Of a stretch of 62,023 nt of DNA, positions 24,130 through 32,968 are shown piece after piece (positions within the stretch are counted from its first letter, which is position 1; every line of letters starts with the position of its first letter). Position numbers and translations under genes: made by a program. Source of the stretch: Rhodospirillales bacterium (GTDB taxonomy: Bacteria; Pseudomonadota; Alphaproteobacteria; BOG-932; Roseiterribacteraceae); NCBI GenBank assembly GCA_028291365.1, contig JAQGIE010000089.1, positions 1 through 62,023 on the forward strand, written 5' to 3'. The notes under the pieces are model-generated. The model had not been told where the DNA came from, did not search any database, and saw nothing but the letters and a program-made list of their open reading frames with translations.

Positions 24130-25065
24130 ATGGCTTCCGGTCTTGCGGCACTGCTGGACGACATTGCCGGCATCGCCAAACTTGCCGCCGCTTCGCTCGA
24201 CGATGTGGCGAGTGCCGCCGGCAAGGCAGGCTCGAAGGCCATCGGCGTCGTCGTCGACGACGCCGCCGTTACGCCGGGCTACGCGGTAGGATTCACGCCC
24301 GATCGGGAACTGCCGATCGTCTGGAAGATCGCGGTGGGTTCGCTTCGCAACAAGCTCCTGATCCTGCTGCCGGCCGCGCTTTTGTTGAGCGCGCTGGCGC
24401 CCGGCGCGGTGACTCCCTTGCTCATGTTGGGCGGCGCTTATCTCTGCTTCGAAGCAGCCGAGAAAATCATTGAAAGCTTCGCAGGCCATGACGATGCAGG
24501 CGACCCCGCGACGCTGGCGCTGAGCTCTGCCGAACTCGAAGCGAAAAAAGTGTCGGGCGCGATCCGTACCGACCTCATCCTGTCGGCGGAAATCATGGCG
24601 ATCGCGCTCGCGGATGTCGCCGACAGACCCTTCGCAGTCCGGGCCGGCGCGCTGCTCCTGGTCGGCCTATTGCTCACCGTGATCGTCTACGGCGTCGTCG
24701 GATTGATCGTCAAAATGGACGATATCGGCCTGCATCTGGCGCGCCGCGGAACGTCGCTGCGGCGTGCACTCGGTCGCGCGCTCGTACGCGCGATGCCACC
24801 GACGCTGCGTGGCCTGACGATCGTCGGTACAGCCGCCATGCTCTGGGTCGGCGGCGGCATCATCGTCCATGGGTTGGCCCATTTCGACGTGCGCACCATC
24901 CCGGATCTGCTTGAGCGCGCGGCGCACCTAGCAGCGTCGGTGCCGGCAATCGGCGCGGTCACGGGATGGGTCGCATTCGCCGCCGGCGCGGCACTGGTTG
25001 GCTGGTTTGTCGGCGCCAGCCTGGTTGGCTTGCTGCACCTGCTGCCCCGCCGCAAGGCAGCGTAG
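24130..25065 (+). CDS. DUF808 family membrane protein (YedI-like)
   Basis: 311-aa inner-membrane protein with about 6-7 hydrophobic segments. 'MASGLAALLDDIAGIAKLAA', 'ASLDDVASAAGKAGSKAIGV', 'VVDDAAVTPGYAVGF' and 'AIRTDLILSAEIMAIALADV' are the family's hallmarks. DUF808 proteins are widespread but without a proven function. AGGAG lies 8 nt before the ATG. It converges with mepA, 31 nt between the stops. Confidence 0.9.
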   Translation: MASGLAALLDDIAGIAKLAAASLDDVASAAGKAGSKAIGVVVDDAAVTPGYAVGFTPDRELPIVWKIAVGSLRNKLLILLPAALLLSALAPGAVTPLLMLGGAYLCFEAAEKIIESFAGHDDAGDPATLALSSAELEAKKVSGAIRTDLILSAEIMAIALADVADRPFAVRAGALLLVGLLLTVIVYGVVGLIVKMDDIGLHLARRGTSLRRALGRALVRAMPPTLRGLTIVGTAAMLWVGGGIIVHGLAHFDVRTIPDLLERAAHLAASVPAIGAVTGWVAFAAGAALVGWFVGASLVGLLHLLPRRKAA

Positions 25066-25096
25066 CTCGCCGCCCGCGCTCGCCTGCACTTCGCCG

Positions 25097-26005
25097 TCAG
25101 GGCGTGCCGAGCACGTCGCGGCAGGAGGCCGGCAGATCGGCGAGCTTGAGCGGCGGCTTTTCCGGCCCTGGTTTGGGATGCAGCGCTTCCGGCGTGAACC
25201 ACGAGTCGAGCGTCGCGTCGCAGCCGTCACCTGCGGGTACCGGATCCTGGTGCCGGCATTCGGCTTCGCCGGCCGGACAGCTCAGCCGGATGTGGAAGTG
25301 GTAATTGTGCCCGTAGACCGGCCGCAGTTTGGCGAGCCACGAACGATCGCCCGTCGCGTCGCGGCAGATCGCTTTCTTGATCGCCGGATTGACGAAGATC
25401 CGTTCGACTTCGGGCTCCAGCGACGCGGCGCGCAGCAGCGCGAGATGCGCTTTGGTCCACGTTTTGGGATCGACGTCCAGCCAGTCGGTGCGCACGACAT
25501 TTGTCGCCGACAGATTTTCGCGCTCGACGCGGCTGAGACGATGGTCCGGCATCGGCGACAGCCAGACATCGGCATCGAGTCCAAGCTGGTGCGACGCGTG
25601 GCCGGTGATCATCGGGCCGCCGCGCGGCTGCGCCATGTCGCCGACCAGAAGACCCGGCCAGATGCCCTGCTCTTTCACCTTGCGTGCAAAGCGCTCCAGG
25701 AACGACACCATCGCCGGATGGCCCCAGTTGCGGTTGCGCGACAGGCGCATGACCTGCCACGCATCACCGTCGATCGGCAGCGCACGGCCGCCGGCGAGAC
25801 ATCCGTTCGAATAAAAGCCGATCACGTGCGGCTCGATCGCCGCCGGCTCGCGCTTGCGGCCGAACAATTCCTTGGCCGGGACCGATGGGTCGCCGGGATT
25901 GACGATCGGCGGCAACGACACGGGTTCCAGCGTGCCGAGATCCTGCGCCACCGCAGGCAGACTGAGACACAGAAGCAGCGCGGTTCGAATCGTCCAGGAC
26001 GTCAT
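25097..26005 (-). CDS. mepA: Penicillin-insensitive murein endopeptidase MepA
   Basis: 302-aa periplasmic Zn-dependent endopeptidase (LAS/M74) cutting D-Ala-meso-DAP cross-links. Signal peptide 'TALLLCLSLPAVAQD' at the N terminus; 'GHASHQLGLDADVWLSP' and 'YGHNYHFHIRLSCP' supply the metal-site His and Asp residues. Cys residues near the ends may form disulfides. The ATG at 26005 was chosen for AGGA 8 nt upstream and a proper signal peptide. It follows the L,D-transpeptidase gene by 31 nt; both act on peptidoglycan cross-links. Confidence 0.93.
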   Translation of the reverse strand: MTSWTIRTALLLCLSLPAVAQDLGTLEPVSLPPIVNPGDPSVPAKELFGRKREPAAIEPHVIGFYSNGCLAGGRALPIDGDAWQVMRLSRNRNWGHPAMVSFLERFARKVKEQGIWPGLLVGDMAQPRGGPMITGHASHQLGLDADVWLSPMPDHRLSRVERENLSATNVVRTDWLDVDPKTWTKAHLALLRAASLEPEVERIFVNPAIKKAICRDATGDRSWLAKLRPVYGHNYHFHIRLSCPAGEAECRHQDPVPAGDGCDATLDSWFTPEALHPKPGPEKPPLKLADLPASCRDVLGTP

Positions 26006-26036
26006 GGCCCGGATCCTAACGCTCATGCGTGACTCG

Positions 26037-26921
26037 TCAGTGCGTGATCGCCACCGGAACATCGGTGCGTTCCCACATCGCCTGACGCACCGCGGCCCAG
26101 TCGACACGCCCGGCGTCTTTGCCGGCATGTGCCAGCACCATCTTCATGAAGCCGTCGGGCACGTCGTAATCGCGGTGCGCCTGTTCTTCGATCTGGTCGG
26201 TCTGATGCGCGTCGGGATGCGCCTGCATGTAAAGCTGGCCGTCGATCCAGCCGAATTTGATCGGCTGATCGACGACGGTGACTTTGGTGCCGACCGGAAT
26301 CTTGCCGAACATCTCGACGATGTCTTCGGGATACATGCGGATGCAGCCGCGGCTGTCGCGGCGACCGATACCGTGCCAGTCATCGGTGCCGTGAATCAGA
26401 TAGGCCGGCCAGCCGAGATACAGCGCATGAGTGCCGAGCGGATTGTCCGCGCCCGGCGGCACGATCTTGGGCTTCCACGGCTTGTCGGCGATTTCCGCTT
26501 TGGTCCGGTACCAGGTCGGACCGGCCATCTTGCGCACGACGCTGGTCGTGCCCATCGGGGTCTCGTTGCCTTCGCCGCCGATCCCCAGCGGATGCGTTTC
26601 GGGTACGCCGTCCTTGGTCGGATAGTAGTAAAGCCGCAGCTCGCCGATATTCACGACGACGCCTTCATGCGGTGCGTCGGGCAGCAGGTGCATGCTCGGA
26701 ATCACCACGTCGCGCCCTGCCCCCGGCACCCACGGGTCGACGCCGGGATTGGCCGCGAGCATCTCGACGTAGCCGACATTATGGGCGCGTGCGAGGTCGA
26801 CCAGCGTGTCCTCGTACGTGGTGTGAACCACCTGCACGGTGCCGACGGCGGGCGGACTTGCCGAGGCGATGGCGGGAAGCGTCAGGACGGTGAAGAGCGT
26901 GTAGATCGCGCGACGGAACAT
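26037..26921 (-). CDS. L,D-transpeptidase with LysM-like domain (YkuD/ErfK)
   Basis: 294-aa exported enzyme: signal peptide (residues 1-22), LysM-like peptidoglycan-binding region at about 30-78 ('TTYEDTLVDLARAHNVGYVE'), and a YkuD domain with catalytic motif 'HGTDDWHGIGRRDSRGCIRM' (His, then S-R-G-C nucleophile). It forms 3-3 cross-links or attaches proteins to peptidoglycan. It lies upstream of mepA as a probable two-gene wall-remodelling operon. No Lpp-type substrate is nearby, so the cross-linking role is more likely. Confidence 0.92.
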   Translation of the reverse strand: MFRRAIYTLFTVLTLPAIASASPPAVGTVQVVHTTYEDTLVDLARAHNVGYVEMLAANPGVDPWVPGAGRDVVIPSMHLLPDAPHEGVVVNIGELRLYYYPTKDGVPETHPLGIGGEGNETPMGTTSVVRKMAGPTWYRTKAEIADKPWKPKIVPPGADNPLGTHALYLGWPAYLIHGTDDWHGIGRRDSRGCIRMYPEDIVEMFGKIPVGTKVTVVDQPIKFGWIDGQLYMQAHPDAHQTDQIEEQAHRDYDVPDGFMKMVLAHAGKDAGRVDWAAVRQAMWERTDVPVAITH

Positions 26922-26999
26922 ACCCCCAGGACTGGCATATTTTGTCGGGCCGGCCCAAGCGCCAAGAAGACGCGGCCGGTCGGCTTCAGGCCTGCCCGC

Positions 27000-28463
27000 C
27001 TAGGATTGGACCTGCACCGGATCGCCGTGCTGCTGGGCGGTGCCCGGCGCGATGACCAAAAAGCGCCGCTCGGCCTTGGCGGGGTTCTGCACGACCTGCC
27101 GGATCGGACCGAGCGCATTCACGATGGCCGAACCCGCCGGGTTGGTCATGAAGGACGCAAGCGGTTCGAGCGCACCGCTGCCGTCGGCATTGCGCGACAG
27201 CGCCAGAATGTAAGGTTGCTTCGGCTCGAGGCCCGTCGCCGACGCCTGCAGCACCTGCAACAGGCCTTGGTCGAACAAGGTGACGCTGGTCGGGGCGCCG
27301 GTGGCCGGCGGTGCCTTGCCGCGCGGCGCGAGCGTCAGATGCGCCGCCTGCCCGGCCACGCCGAGCGGCTGCAGGCCCTGCGTCCCGTCGCCTTGCGGAA
27401 CCGCGCTCGGCACGTACGCGATCGCTTGCGCTGCCTGCCCGATCGGAACCGTCGCGATCACCTTGTTGGTCAGCGTATCGATCGCCGCGAGCGCGTCGTC
27501 ATTTTCGAGCCCGACATAGATGCGCGTGCCGTCGCCCGACGGCCACAGCCCGTGCGGCAGCTTGCCGACGGGAATGGTCGCAACGTTGGCGAAATCGTCG
27601 GTGCGGAACACCTGCACCTGATTGAGACCGCCGATCGTCACATAGGCGAACGAGCCATTCGCATTGGTGGCGAAATTGACGTGATTGGTGATCGGCCCGG
27701 TGTCGAGCGTCTTCAGGATCGAAAACGGCGGACGCGCATCGAACACGACGGCTTTGCCGACGTCTTTCAACGTGAACCAGACCTGTTTTCCGTCCGGCGT
27801 CGCGGCGATGTTGGGACAGAACGGGCTCGGCTGCTGCACGTGGCCGACGATCCGGTGGTCGGCGACGGCGATGACCACCGTTTCGGGATTGAAGGACGAG
27901 CAGACATAACCGTAGGTGCCGTCGGGCGAAAAGATCTGCATGCCGGGGCCGCCCGGGACGATGATCCGGCTTTTCTCCTGGTAGGTATGGCCGTCGAGGA
28001 CGGCGACGTAATTCTCGCCGCGGACCGTGACCCAGACTTCGTTGCCGTCGGGTGTGAAGAAGGCTTCGTGCGGCGAGCGTCCGACATAGGTGACGTGCTT
28101 GACCGCATTCGTCGCCGTGTCGATGAAGCTGACCGAATTCGAACCGATCGAGACCACCGCGATGGTGCGATGGTCGGGCGAGAATCCCATGCCGTGCACC
28201 AGGAGCTGGCCGCGATAGAGCGGGCTGAGATTGCCCGGTGCAGGGTCGCCCAGCCGGATCACGCCCAGCAGCTTGTTGTCGGCCGGATCGGTGACCGAAA
28301 CCGTGTTGGAAAACTGCTCCGCCGCATAGACGCGGTCGCGATGGCTGACGGGAATGTCGGGGCTCGAGGATGCCGCCGGCGCCTGACCGGCCAGGGCGGC
28401 GAATTGGAGCGGCGGCACGAGCATTGCCAGCAGCGACGCGAAGAGTGCGACGCGCGGCTTCAC
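27000..28463 (-). CDS. YncE-like exported beta-propeller protein
   Basis: 487-aa secreted protein: signal peptide (1 to about 30), then about seven repeats with 'SPDHRTIAVVSIGSNSVSFI', 'TPDGNEVWVTVRGENYVAVL' and similar YVTN-type blades, and a C-terminal region of about 110 residues without blade pattern. The likely role is ligand or redox-partner binding in the periplasm; no catalytic residues are evident. It starts with GTG, AGGAG 8 nt ahead, overlapping the end of the DUF305 gene region (1-nt gap), so the two are an operon. Confidence 0.85.
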   Translation of the reverse strand: MKPRVALFASLLAMLVPPLQFAALAGQAPAASSSPDIPVSHRDRVYAAEQFSNTVSVTDPADNKLLGVIRLGDPAPGNLSPLYRGQLLVHGMGFSPDHRTIAVVSIGSNSVSFIDTATNAVKHVTYVGRSPHEAFFTPDGNEVWVTVRGENYVAVLDGHTYQEKSRIIVPGGPGMQIFSPDGTYGYVCSSFNPETVVIAVADHRIVGHVQQPSPFCPNIAATPDGKQVWFTLKDVGKAVVFDARPPFSILKTLDTGPITNHVNFATNANGSFAYVTIGGLNQVQVFRTDDFANVATIPVGKLPHGLWPSGDGTRIYVGLENDDALAAIDTLTNKVIATVPIGQAAQAIAYVPSAVPQGDGTQGLQPLGVAGQAAHLTLAPRGKAPPATGAPTSVTLFDQGLLQVLQASATGLEPKQPYILALSRNADGSGALEPLASFMTNPAGSAIVNALGPIRQVVQNPAKAERRFLVIAPGTAQQHGDPVQVQS

Positions 28464-28464
28464 G

Positions 28465-28869
28465 TCAATTCTCCTGGATCTTATGCGCCGGCTGATGCGG
28501 CGCCGCTGGTCGGGTCGGCGATTCCATCGGCGGCGGCAGAGGCTGGCCGAGCGCCAGCCGCATCGCCGCGATTTCCTGCTGCTGCGTGACGATGATTTCC
28601 TGTGCGAGGCGGCGGATCTGCTCGTTGCGACCGTAACGCAACACGGCCTGGGCCATGTCGATCGCGGCCTGGTGATGCGGCACCATCATCGCGACGAAAT
28701 CGGCATCGACGTCGCCCGAGGGCTTAATTGTCATCCCGTCCATCATCTTGGCCATGGCTGCATCGTTTTCAGCCAGGAAGGATGCTTCGTCGTCATTGGC
28801 CGCGCCTGCGGATCCGGCCGTGAGGACGAGCAGACAGGCGAGCAGAGCCGAGCGTGCAGAATTTTTCAT
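28465..28869 (-). CDS. DUF305 family exported protein
   Basis: 134-aa secreted protein: signal peptide ending 'TAGSAGA', then the DUF305 helical pattern 'DADFVAMMVPHHQAAIDMAQ', 'IRRLAQEIIVTQQQEIAAMR'. Met- and His-rich helices of this family form a ferritin-like bundle and are linked to copper handling in some bacteria (CopM-like). The ATG at 28869 gives the proper signal peptide; GAGG lies 4 nt ahead. It heads a two-gene operon with the beta-propeller protein. Confidence 0.9.
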   Translation of the reverse strand: MKNSARSALLACLLVLTAGSAGAANDDEASFLAENDAAMAKMMDGMTIKPSGDVDADFVAMMVPHHQAAIDMAQAVLRYGRNEQIRRLAQEIIVTQQQEIAAMRLALGQPLPPPMESPTRPAAPHQPAHKIQEN

Positions 28870-29051
28870 CGTGCCTCGCCGTTCGCGAATGTCGTCGATC
28901 GGCATTCGTGGCACGGGCTCGAAGGTTACCCCATCAGCGCGTGGTCGGCGTCAACTCGCCGAGCGAGGACGCACTGACTCGCGCGTCAGAACCCGATGCG
29001 CCTGCGCCGATGAAGGCCGATGAAGTACGGCTTCGGCGCGTCAACCCGCGC

Positions 29052-31259
29052 TTACGTCGCGCGCAGCGCGGCCTGCACCTTGTCGGGGGTGAACGGGACC
29101 GAGCGCAGGCGCGCACCGACCGCGTCGAACACCGCGTTGGAGATCGCCGGTGCGATGACGGCGGCCGAGGGCTCGCCGGCCCCCCACGGCTTTTCGGTCT
29201 GGCGTTCGACCAGATCGATGTCGATCACCGGCACTTCGGGGAAAGTCAGGATCGGATACGAGCTCCAATCGACGCTGGTGACGAGGTTTGAATCCCAGGT
29301 CAGCTGTTCTTTCAGCGTGCGGCTGACCGTCTGGATGACGTTGCCTTCGATCTGGTTGCGCACGCCGTCGGGATTGATGATCTGCCCGCAATCCTGCACC
29401 ACGGCGAAACGCGTGACGCGAACGTCGCCGCTCTTGCGGTCGACCTCGACGTCGGCGACCGCGCCGACATAGGTGCGATTGAGTTCATAGAACACGTAGG
29501 CGAGACCACGGCCCGTCGCCTTGTCGGCGCTGGGCGTGGTGCGCGGACCGGTTCGCTTCTGCCATTTCGCGAACGTGCCGAGACGCTGCAGCAGCTCCTT
29601 GCCACGCGCATCGTCGAGATAACGCAGGCGAAATTCGAGCGGATCGGCGTTCGCGGCCGCGGCGAGCTCGTCCAAAAAGGACTCGTTCGCGAACGTGTTT
29701 TGCATGCGCCCGGGCGTGCGGATCCAGGACGGACGGAACGGCGTCGTTTCCAGCCGGTGCACGCGCGTGGCAACGGCGGCGAACTTGTACGGGATCGCCG
29801 AGTTGCCCTGAATGCCGCCCGGGAACAGGCCGACATCATACGGCAGCTTGGCAAGATCGGCGGCGATCAGTGGCACCGGCCCTGCCCCGCCTTGCGGAAT
29901 GTAGAAGTCGGTGCGCCATGCCGCGACCGCGCCGTCAGGGCCGAGCGCGGCCTTGCAATCGATCAAGGTCGGCGGGCCTTTCGGATCCCAGCCATGTTCG
30001 TCGGCGCGCATCCACTGCACGCGTACCGGCTTGCCCACCGCGCGCGCCATGAGGGCGGCGTCGCCGGCGGCGTCTTCGTGCCCGTTGCGCCCGTAGCAGC
30101 CCGCACCTTCGACATAGATCGCGCGCACCTTTTCGGCCGGCATCGCCATCATCTTGGCGAGCTGCTGGCGCAGCGCATGCGTCGCCTGCGATGCGGTCCA
30201 GACCGTGAGCTGATCGTCGGCGAAGGTCGCGATGGCGCAGGACGGGCCGATCGAACCGTGCGTGTGGATCGCGAAGTCGTAGGTCGCCGACAATTTCTTC
30301 GCAGCACCATTCAGCACCGCGTCGGCGTCGCCGACCGTGCTGGTCGGTTCTTCCTTCACGATTTTGGTGTTGCGCACATGCTCCCAGAGCTTGGCCTGGT
30401 CGGGCAGTCCGCCGCCGCCGCTCCACGTCGCCTTGAGCGCCTGCGCAGCGCGGATCGCACCCCATTCGCTGCGCGCAACGACGCCGAGGAAATTGCCTTC
30501 GCGCACGACTTTGACGAGGTCGGGAATGCCGCGCACGGAGCTTTCGTCGACCGACTCAAGCGTGGCGCCGATCGCGGTCGGCCGCACCACGCGCCCATGC
30601 AGCATGCCGGGCACGCGCGCATCCTGCATGTAGGTGAAGCGCGCCGTGACCTTGTCGGGAATGTCGAGACGCCGTGCTGACTGACCGACCAGCTTGTAGT
30701 TCTTGGGATCCTTGGCCGGCGCGTCCTTGTCGAGCTTGGCCGTGAAGCGCTTGTCGCCGATCAGATCGCCATACGCGACGTGCTTGCCGCCCGGTGCGGT
30801 GACGACGCCGTCGGCAACGGTCAGTGCTTCGACCGGGGCGCCGAGCTTTTGCGACGCCATGGTGAGCAGCGCCTTGCGCGCGGTCGCGGCTGCCTGGCGC
30901 AGCTGCATGCCGCCGATTTGAATCGACTGGCTGCCATAGGTCGGACCCTGGTCCGGCGTCAGCGCGGTATCGCCTTGCACGATGTGCACCCGCGCCATCG
31001 GCACGTCCAACTCTTCGGCAGCGATCTGCGTCATCGCGGTTTCCACGCCGGTGCCGAGGTCGACCTTGCCCGAAAAGACGGTGACGCGGCCGTCGCGACC
31101 GATCGCGAGAAACGAATCCACTTCGTCGATGGCGACCGGTTTGGACGGCAGCGCGGCCGCTTTGTCGGCGGCCAAGGACGCAGCGGGCCGCAGCGCAAAG
31201 CTGACGATGAGAGCACCGCTGCCTTGCAGCAAGGCGCGACGATCGAGCGTGTCGAACAT
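29052..31259 (-). CDS. Molybdopterin-binding subunit, Tat-exported isoquinoline 1-oxidoreductase-like
   Basis: 735-aa large subunit of a xanthine-oxidase-family molybdenum hydroxylase. N-terminal Tat signal 'DRRALLQGSGALIVSFALRP'. Family motifs 'SGKVDLGTGVETAMTQIAAE', 'DQGPTYGSQSIQIGG' and the catalytic Glu in 'WGAGEPSAAVIAPAISNAVF'. Such enzymes hydroxylate N-heterocycles or oxidise aldehydes in the periplasm, passing electrons through the 2Fe-2S subunit to a cytochrome. No cytochrome subunit or XdhC-like maturation factor is adjacent. The substrate is unknown. It follows the 2Fe-2S subunit by 11 nt. Confidence 0.92.
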   Translation of the reverse strand: MFDTLDRRALLQGSGALIVSFALRPAASLAADKAAALPSKPVAIDEVDSFLAIGRDGRVTVFSGKVDLGTGVETAMTQIAAEELDVPMARVHIVQGDTALTPDQGPTYGSQSIQIGGMQLRQAAATARKALLTMASQKLGAPVEALTVADGVVTAPGGKHVAYGDLIGDKRFTAKLDKDAPAKDPKNYKLVGQSARRLDIPDKVTARFTYMQDARVPGMLHGRVVRPTAIGATLESVDESSVRGIPDLVKVVREGNFLGVVARSEWGAIRAAQALKATWSGGGGLPDQAKLWEHVRNTKIVKEEPTSTVGDADAVLNGAAKKLSATYDFAIHTHGSIGPSCAIATFADDQLTVWTASQATHALRQQLAKMMAMPAEKVRAIYVEGAGCYGRNGHEDAAGDAALMARAVGKPVRVQWMRADEHGWDPKGPPTLIDCKAALGPDGAVAAWRTDFYIPQGGAGPVPLIAADLAKLPYDVGLFPGGIQGNSAIPYKFAAVATRVHRLETTPFRPSWIRTPGRMQNTFANESFLDELAAAANADPLEFRLRYLDDARGKELLQRLGTFAKWQKRTGPRTTPSADKATGRGLAYVFYELNRTYVGAVADVEVDRKSGDVRVTRFAVVQDCGQIINPDGVRNQIEGNVIQTVSRTLKEQLTWDSNLVTSVDWSSYPILTFPEVPVIDIDLVERQTEKPWGAGEPSAAVIAPAISNAVFDAVGARLRSVPFTPDKVQAALRAT

Positions 31260-31270
31260 GGACGCCTCCT

Positions 31271-31738
31271 CTAAACCGAAGTCGCGCGCTGCACCGCGCG
31301 CACGATGCGCGCGTGCGTGCCGCAGCGGCAGAGATTGTTGGCCAGCGCTTCGCGGATCGCAGCTTCGTCGGGCTTGTTGTTGGTGCGCAGCAGGGCCGCG
31401 CTCTGCATGATCATGCCGTTGATGCAGTAGCCGCACTGCACCGCCTGCTCGTCGATGAAAGCCTGTTGCAGCGGATGCGGCTTGCCGTCCTTGCCCAGCC
31501 CTTCAAGGGTGGTGATCTTGGCCTTGGCGGCCACCGCAGATAGCGGTGTCACGCAGGAGCGCACCGCTTCGCCGTCGATCAGCACCGTGCAGGCGCCGCA
31601 CTGGCCGAGGCCGCAGCCGAATTTCGGCCCGTGCAATCCAAGCCCGTCGCGCAATGCGTACAGCAGCGGCATGTCGGGATCGTCGGTCTCGACCTTCGCC
31701 GAACGGCCATTCACCTGGAGAGTCAAAGCACGCGGCAT
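31271..31738 (-). CDS. 2Fe-2S subunit of the molybdenum hydroxylase
   Basis: 155-aa small subunit with two [2Fe-2S] domains: plant-ferredoxin type 'CGLGQCGACTVLIDG...C' at about residues 42-62 and the four-helix type 'CGYCINGM...CRCG'. It has no signal peptide, so it is presumably carried through the Tat pathway with the large subunit. GGAGG lies 5 nt before the ATG. First gene of the operon; upstream is a perfect hairpin. Confidence 0.95.
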   Translation of the reverse strand: MPRALTLQVNGRSAKVETDDPDMPLLYALRDGLGLHGPKFGCGLGQCGACTVLIDGEAVRSCVTPLSAVAAKAKITTLEGLGKDGKPHPLQQAFIDEQAVQCGYCINGMIMQSAALLRTNNKPDEAAIREALANNLCRCGTHARIVRAVQRATSV

Positions 31739-31850
31739 GGCGACCTCCGTAGCTGCAGCCCAGCGAGGCTAATCGAAGTGGCACCGGCGCGGAAGTGCGG
31801 CACGCTGGCCATCATCAATGGCGAGACCGCTGGCTGGCCGTCGCGACCGA

Positions 31851-31881
31851 AAGAGCGTCCGGATCACCGCCGGACGCTCTT
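31851..31881 (-). terminator. Perfect hairpin between the ABC importer and the molybdenum hydroxylase
   Basis: 12-bp arms AAGAGCGTCCGG and CCGGACGCTCTT with a 7-nt loop, 32 nt beyond the end of the binding-protein gene. A short T-run (CTCTTT) ends the stem on the minus strand. It probably separates the two same-strand operons. Confidence 0.7.
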
Positions 31882-31908
31882 CTGGTGACGCGCGTCTGGT
31901 GACGCGCG
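31881..31908. repeat. 14-bp tandem duplication
   Basis: TCTGGTGACGCGCG occurs twice without a gap (31881-31894 and 31895-31908), between the hairpin and the stop of the binding-protein gene. Probably a replication-slippage duplication. Confidence 0.8.
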
Positions 31909-31912
31909 CGAT

Positions 31913-32947
31913 CTACTTGGCTTTCTTACCCTGCGCCGCTTCGACGAATTTCTCGGTGTAGGTTTTCGAGACGTCGATCTTGGCGCCCGCCACCGCGGGA
32001 TCGAACGAAGCCAGCACTTTGGCTGCGTTCTCGGCGCCGGCAGGATCGATGCGGCCGTCCTGCGAGTAGGATGGCTTCGAATGCTCGATCGCGTTCCGGT
32101 ACAGCGTCGGATCGCCCAGCGCGTATTCGGGCGGCATCACCTTGGCGATCTCATCGGCGCTCGACTTGGCGACGAAGTCCAACGCCCGCACCATCGCGTT
32201 CACCAGCGCCTGCACGGTCTTTGGATTTTTGTCGATATAACCCACCTGCAGGTACAGAACCGCCGCGGGATATGAACCGCCATACAGTTCCTGCGTGCCT
32301 TTCTCGGTGCGCGTGTCGACGATCGGCTTCACGAGCTTGAGCTGTTCAAGCTGCGTCATGGCCGGATCGAGGTTCGATACGCCGTCAATGTCGCCGCGCT
32401 GGATGGCGGCGACGACGCTGGCGCCCGCACCGACCCCGGTCACCGACACGTCTTCCGGCTTCATGCCGTTCTTCGCGAGATACTGGTTGAGGGCGAAATG
32501 CGTCGTCGAACCCGGCGCCGTCACACCGAATTTGAGCCCTTTCAGATCCTTCGGCTCTTTGTATTTCGCCGCCACTTCATTGCGAAGCGCGATCACCACG
32601 CCGGGATAGCGGCCTTGCGCGACGACCGCCTGCAATTGCTGTCCCTTGGCCTGGATCTGGATCGTATGGTCGAACGCGCCCGAGACGACGTCGACGCTGC
32701 CGCCCATCAAGGCCTGCAGTGATTTCGCGCCACCCTGGAAATCCTCGATCTCGACCTGCAGCCCTTCGTCTTTGAAGTAGCCCTGCCGCTCGGCGATGGT
32801 CAGCGGCAGATAGTACAGCAGCGACTTGCCGCCGACGCCAAGCTTGATCTTGGTCTGTTCGGGCTTGTCCTGCGCCGATGCCGTATCTGCGGCCGTGGCC
32901 GCCAGCGTGAGCAGCGCGATGGCCGCCAAGAGCGTTCGTTTGATCAT
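31913..32947 (-). CDS. ABC transporter substrate-binding protein (SsuA/TauA/NMT1-like)
   Basis: 344-aa periplasmic protein: signal peptide ending 'DTASAQD'; the NMT1/SsuA-like pattern 'LTIAERQGYFKDEGLQVEIE', 'GGSVDVVSGAFDHTIQIQAK' and 'FGVTAPGSTTHFALNQYL'. Members bind sulfonates, taurine, nitrate or pyrimidine precursors; this one's ligand is not predictable. It is the last gene of a permease/ATPase/binding-protein set in leftward order ATPase, permease, binding protein. Confidence 0.92.
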   Translation of the reverse strand: MIKRTLLAAIALLTLAATAADTASAQDKPEQTKIKLGVGGKSLLYYLPLTIAERQGYFKDEGLQVEIEDFQGGAKSLQALMGGSVDVVSGAFDHTIQIQAKGQQLQAVVAQGRYPGVVIALRNEVAAKYKEPKDLKGLKFGVTAPGSTTHFALNQYLAKNGMKPEDVSVTGVGAGASVVAAIQRGDIDGVSNLDPAMTQLEQLKLVKPIVDTRTEKGTQELYGGSYPAAVLYLQVGYIDKNPKTVQALVNAMVRALDFVAKSSADEIAKVMPPEYALGDPTLYRNAIEHSKPSYSQDGRIDPAGAENAAKVLASFDPAVAGAKIDVSKTYTEKFVEAAQGKKAK

Positions 32948-32968
32948 TTGGTTTCCCCCCGGTTCGTT

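Noticed and set aside
25854-28589. 911-codon open frame on the plus strand
   Set aside because: Antisense to mepA, the L,D-transpeptidase and the beta-propeller gene; composition (His, Arg, Asp rich) is that of a GC shadow, and the opposite frames have clear motifs.
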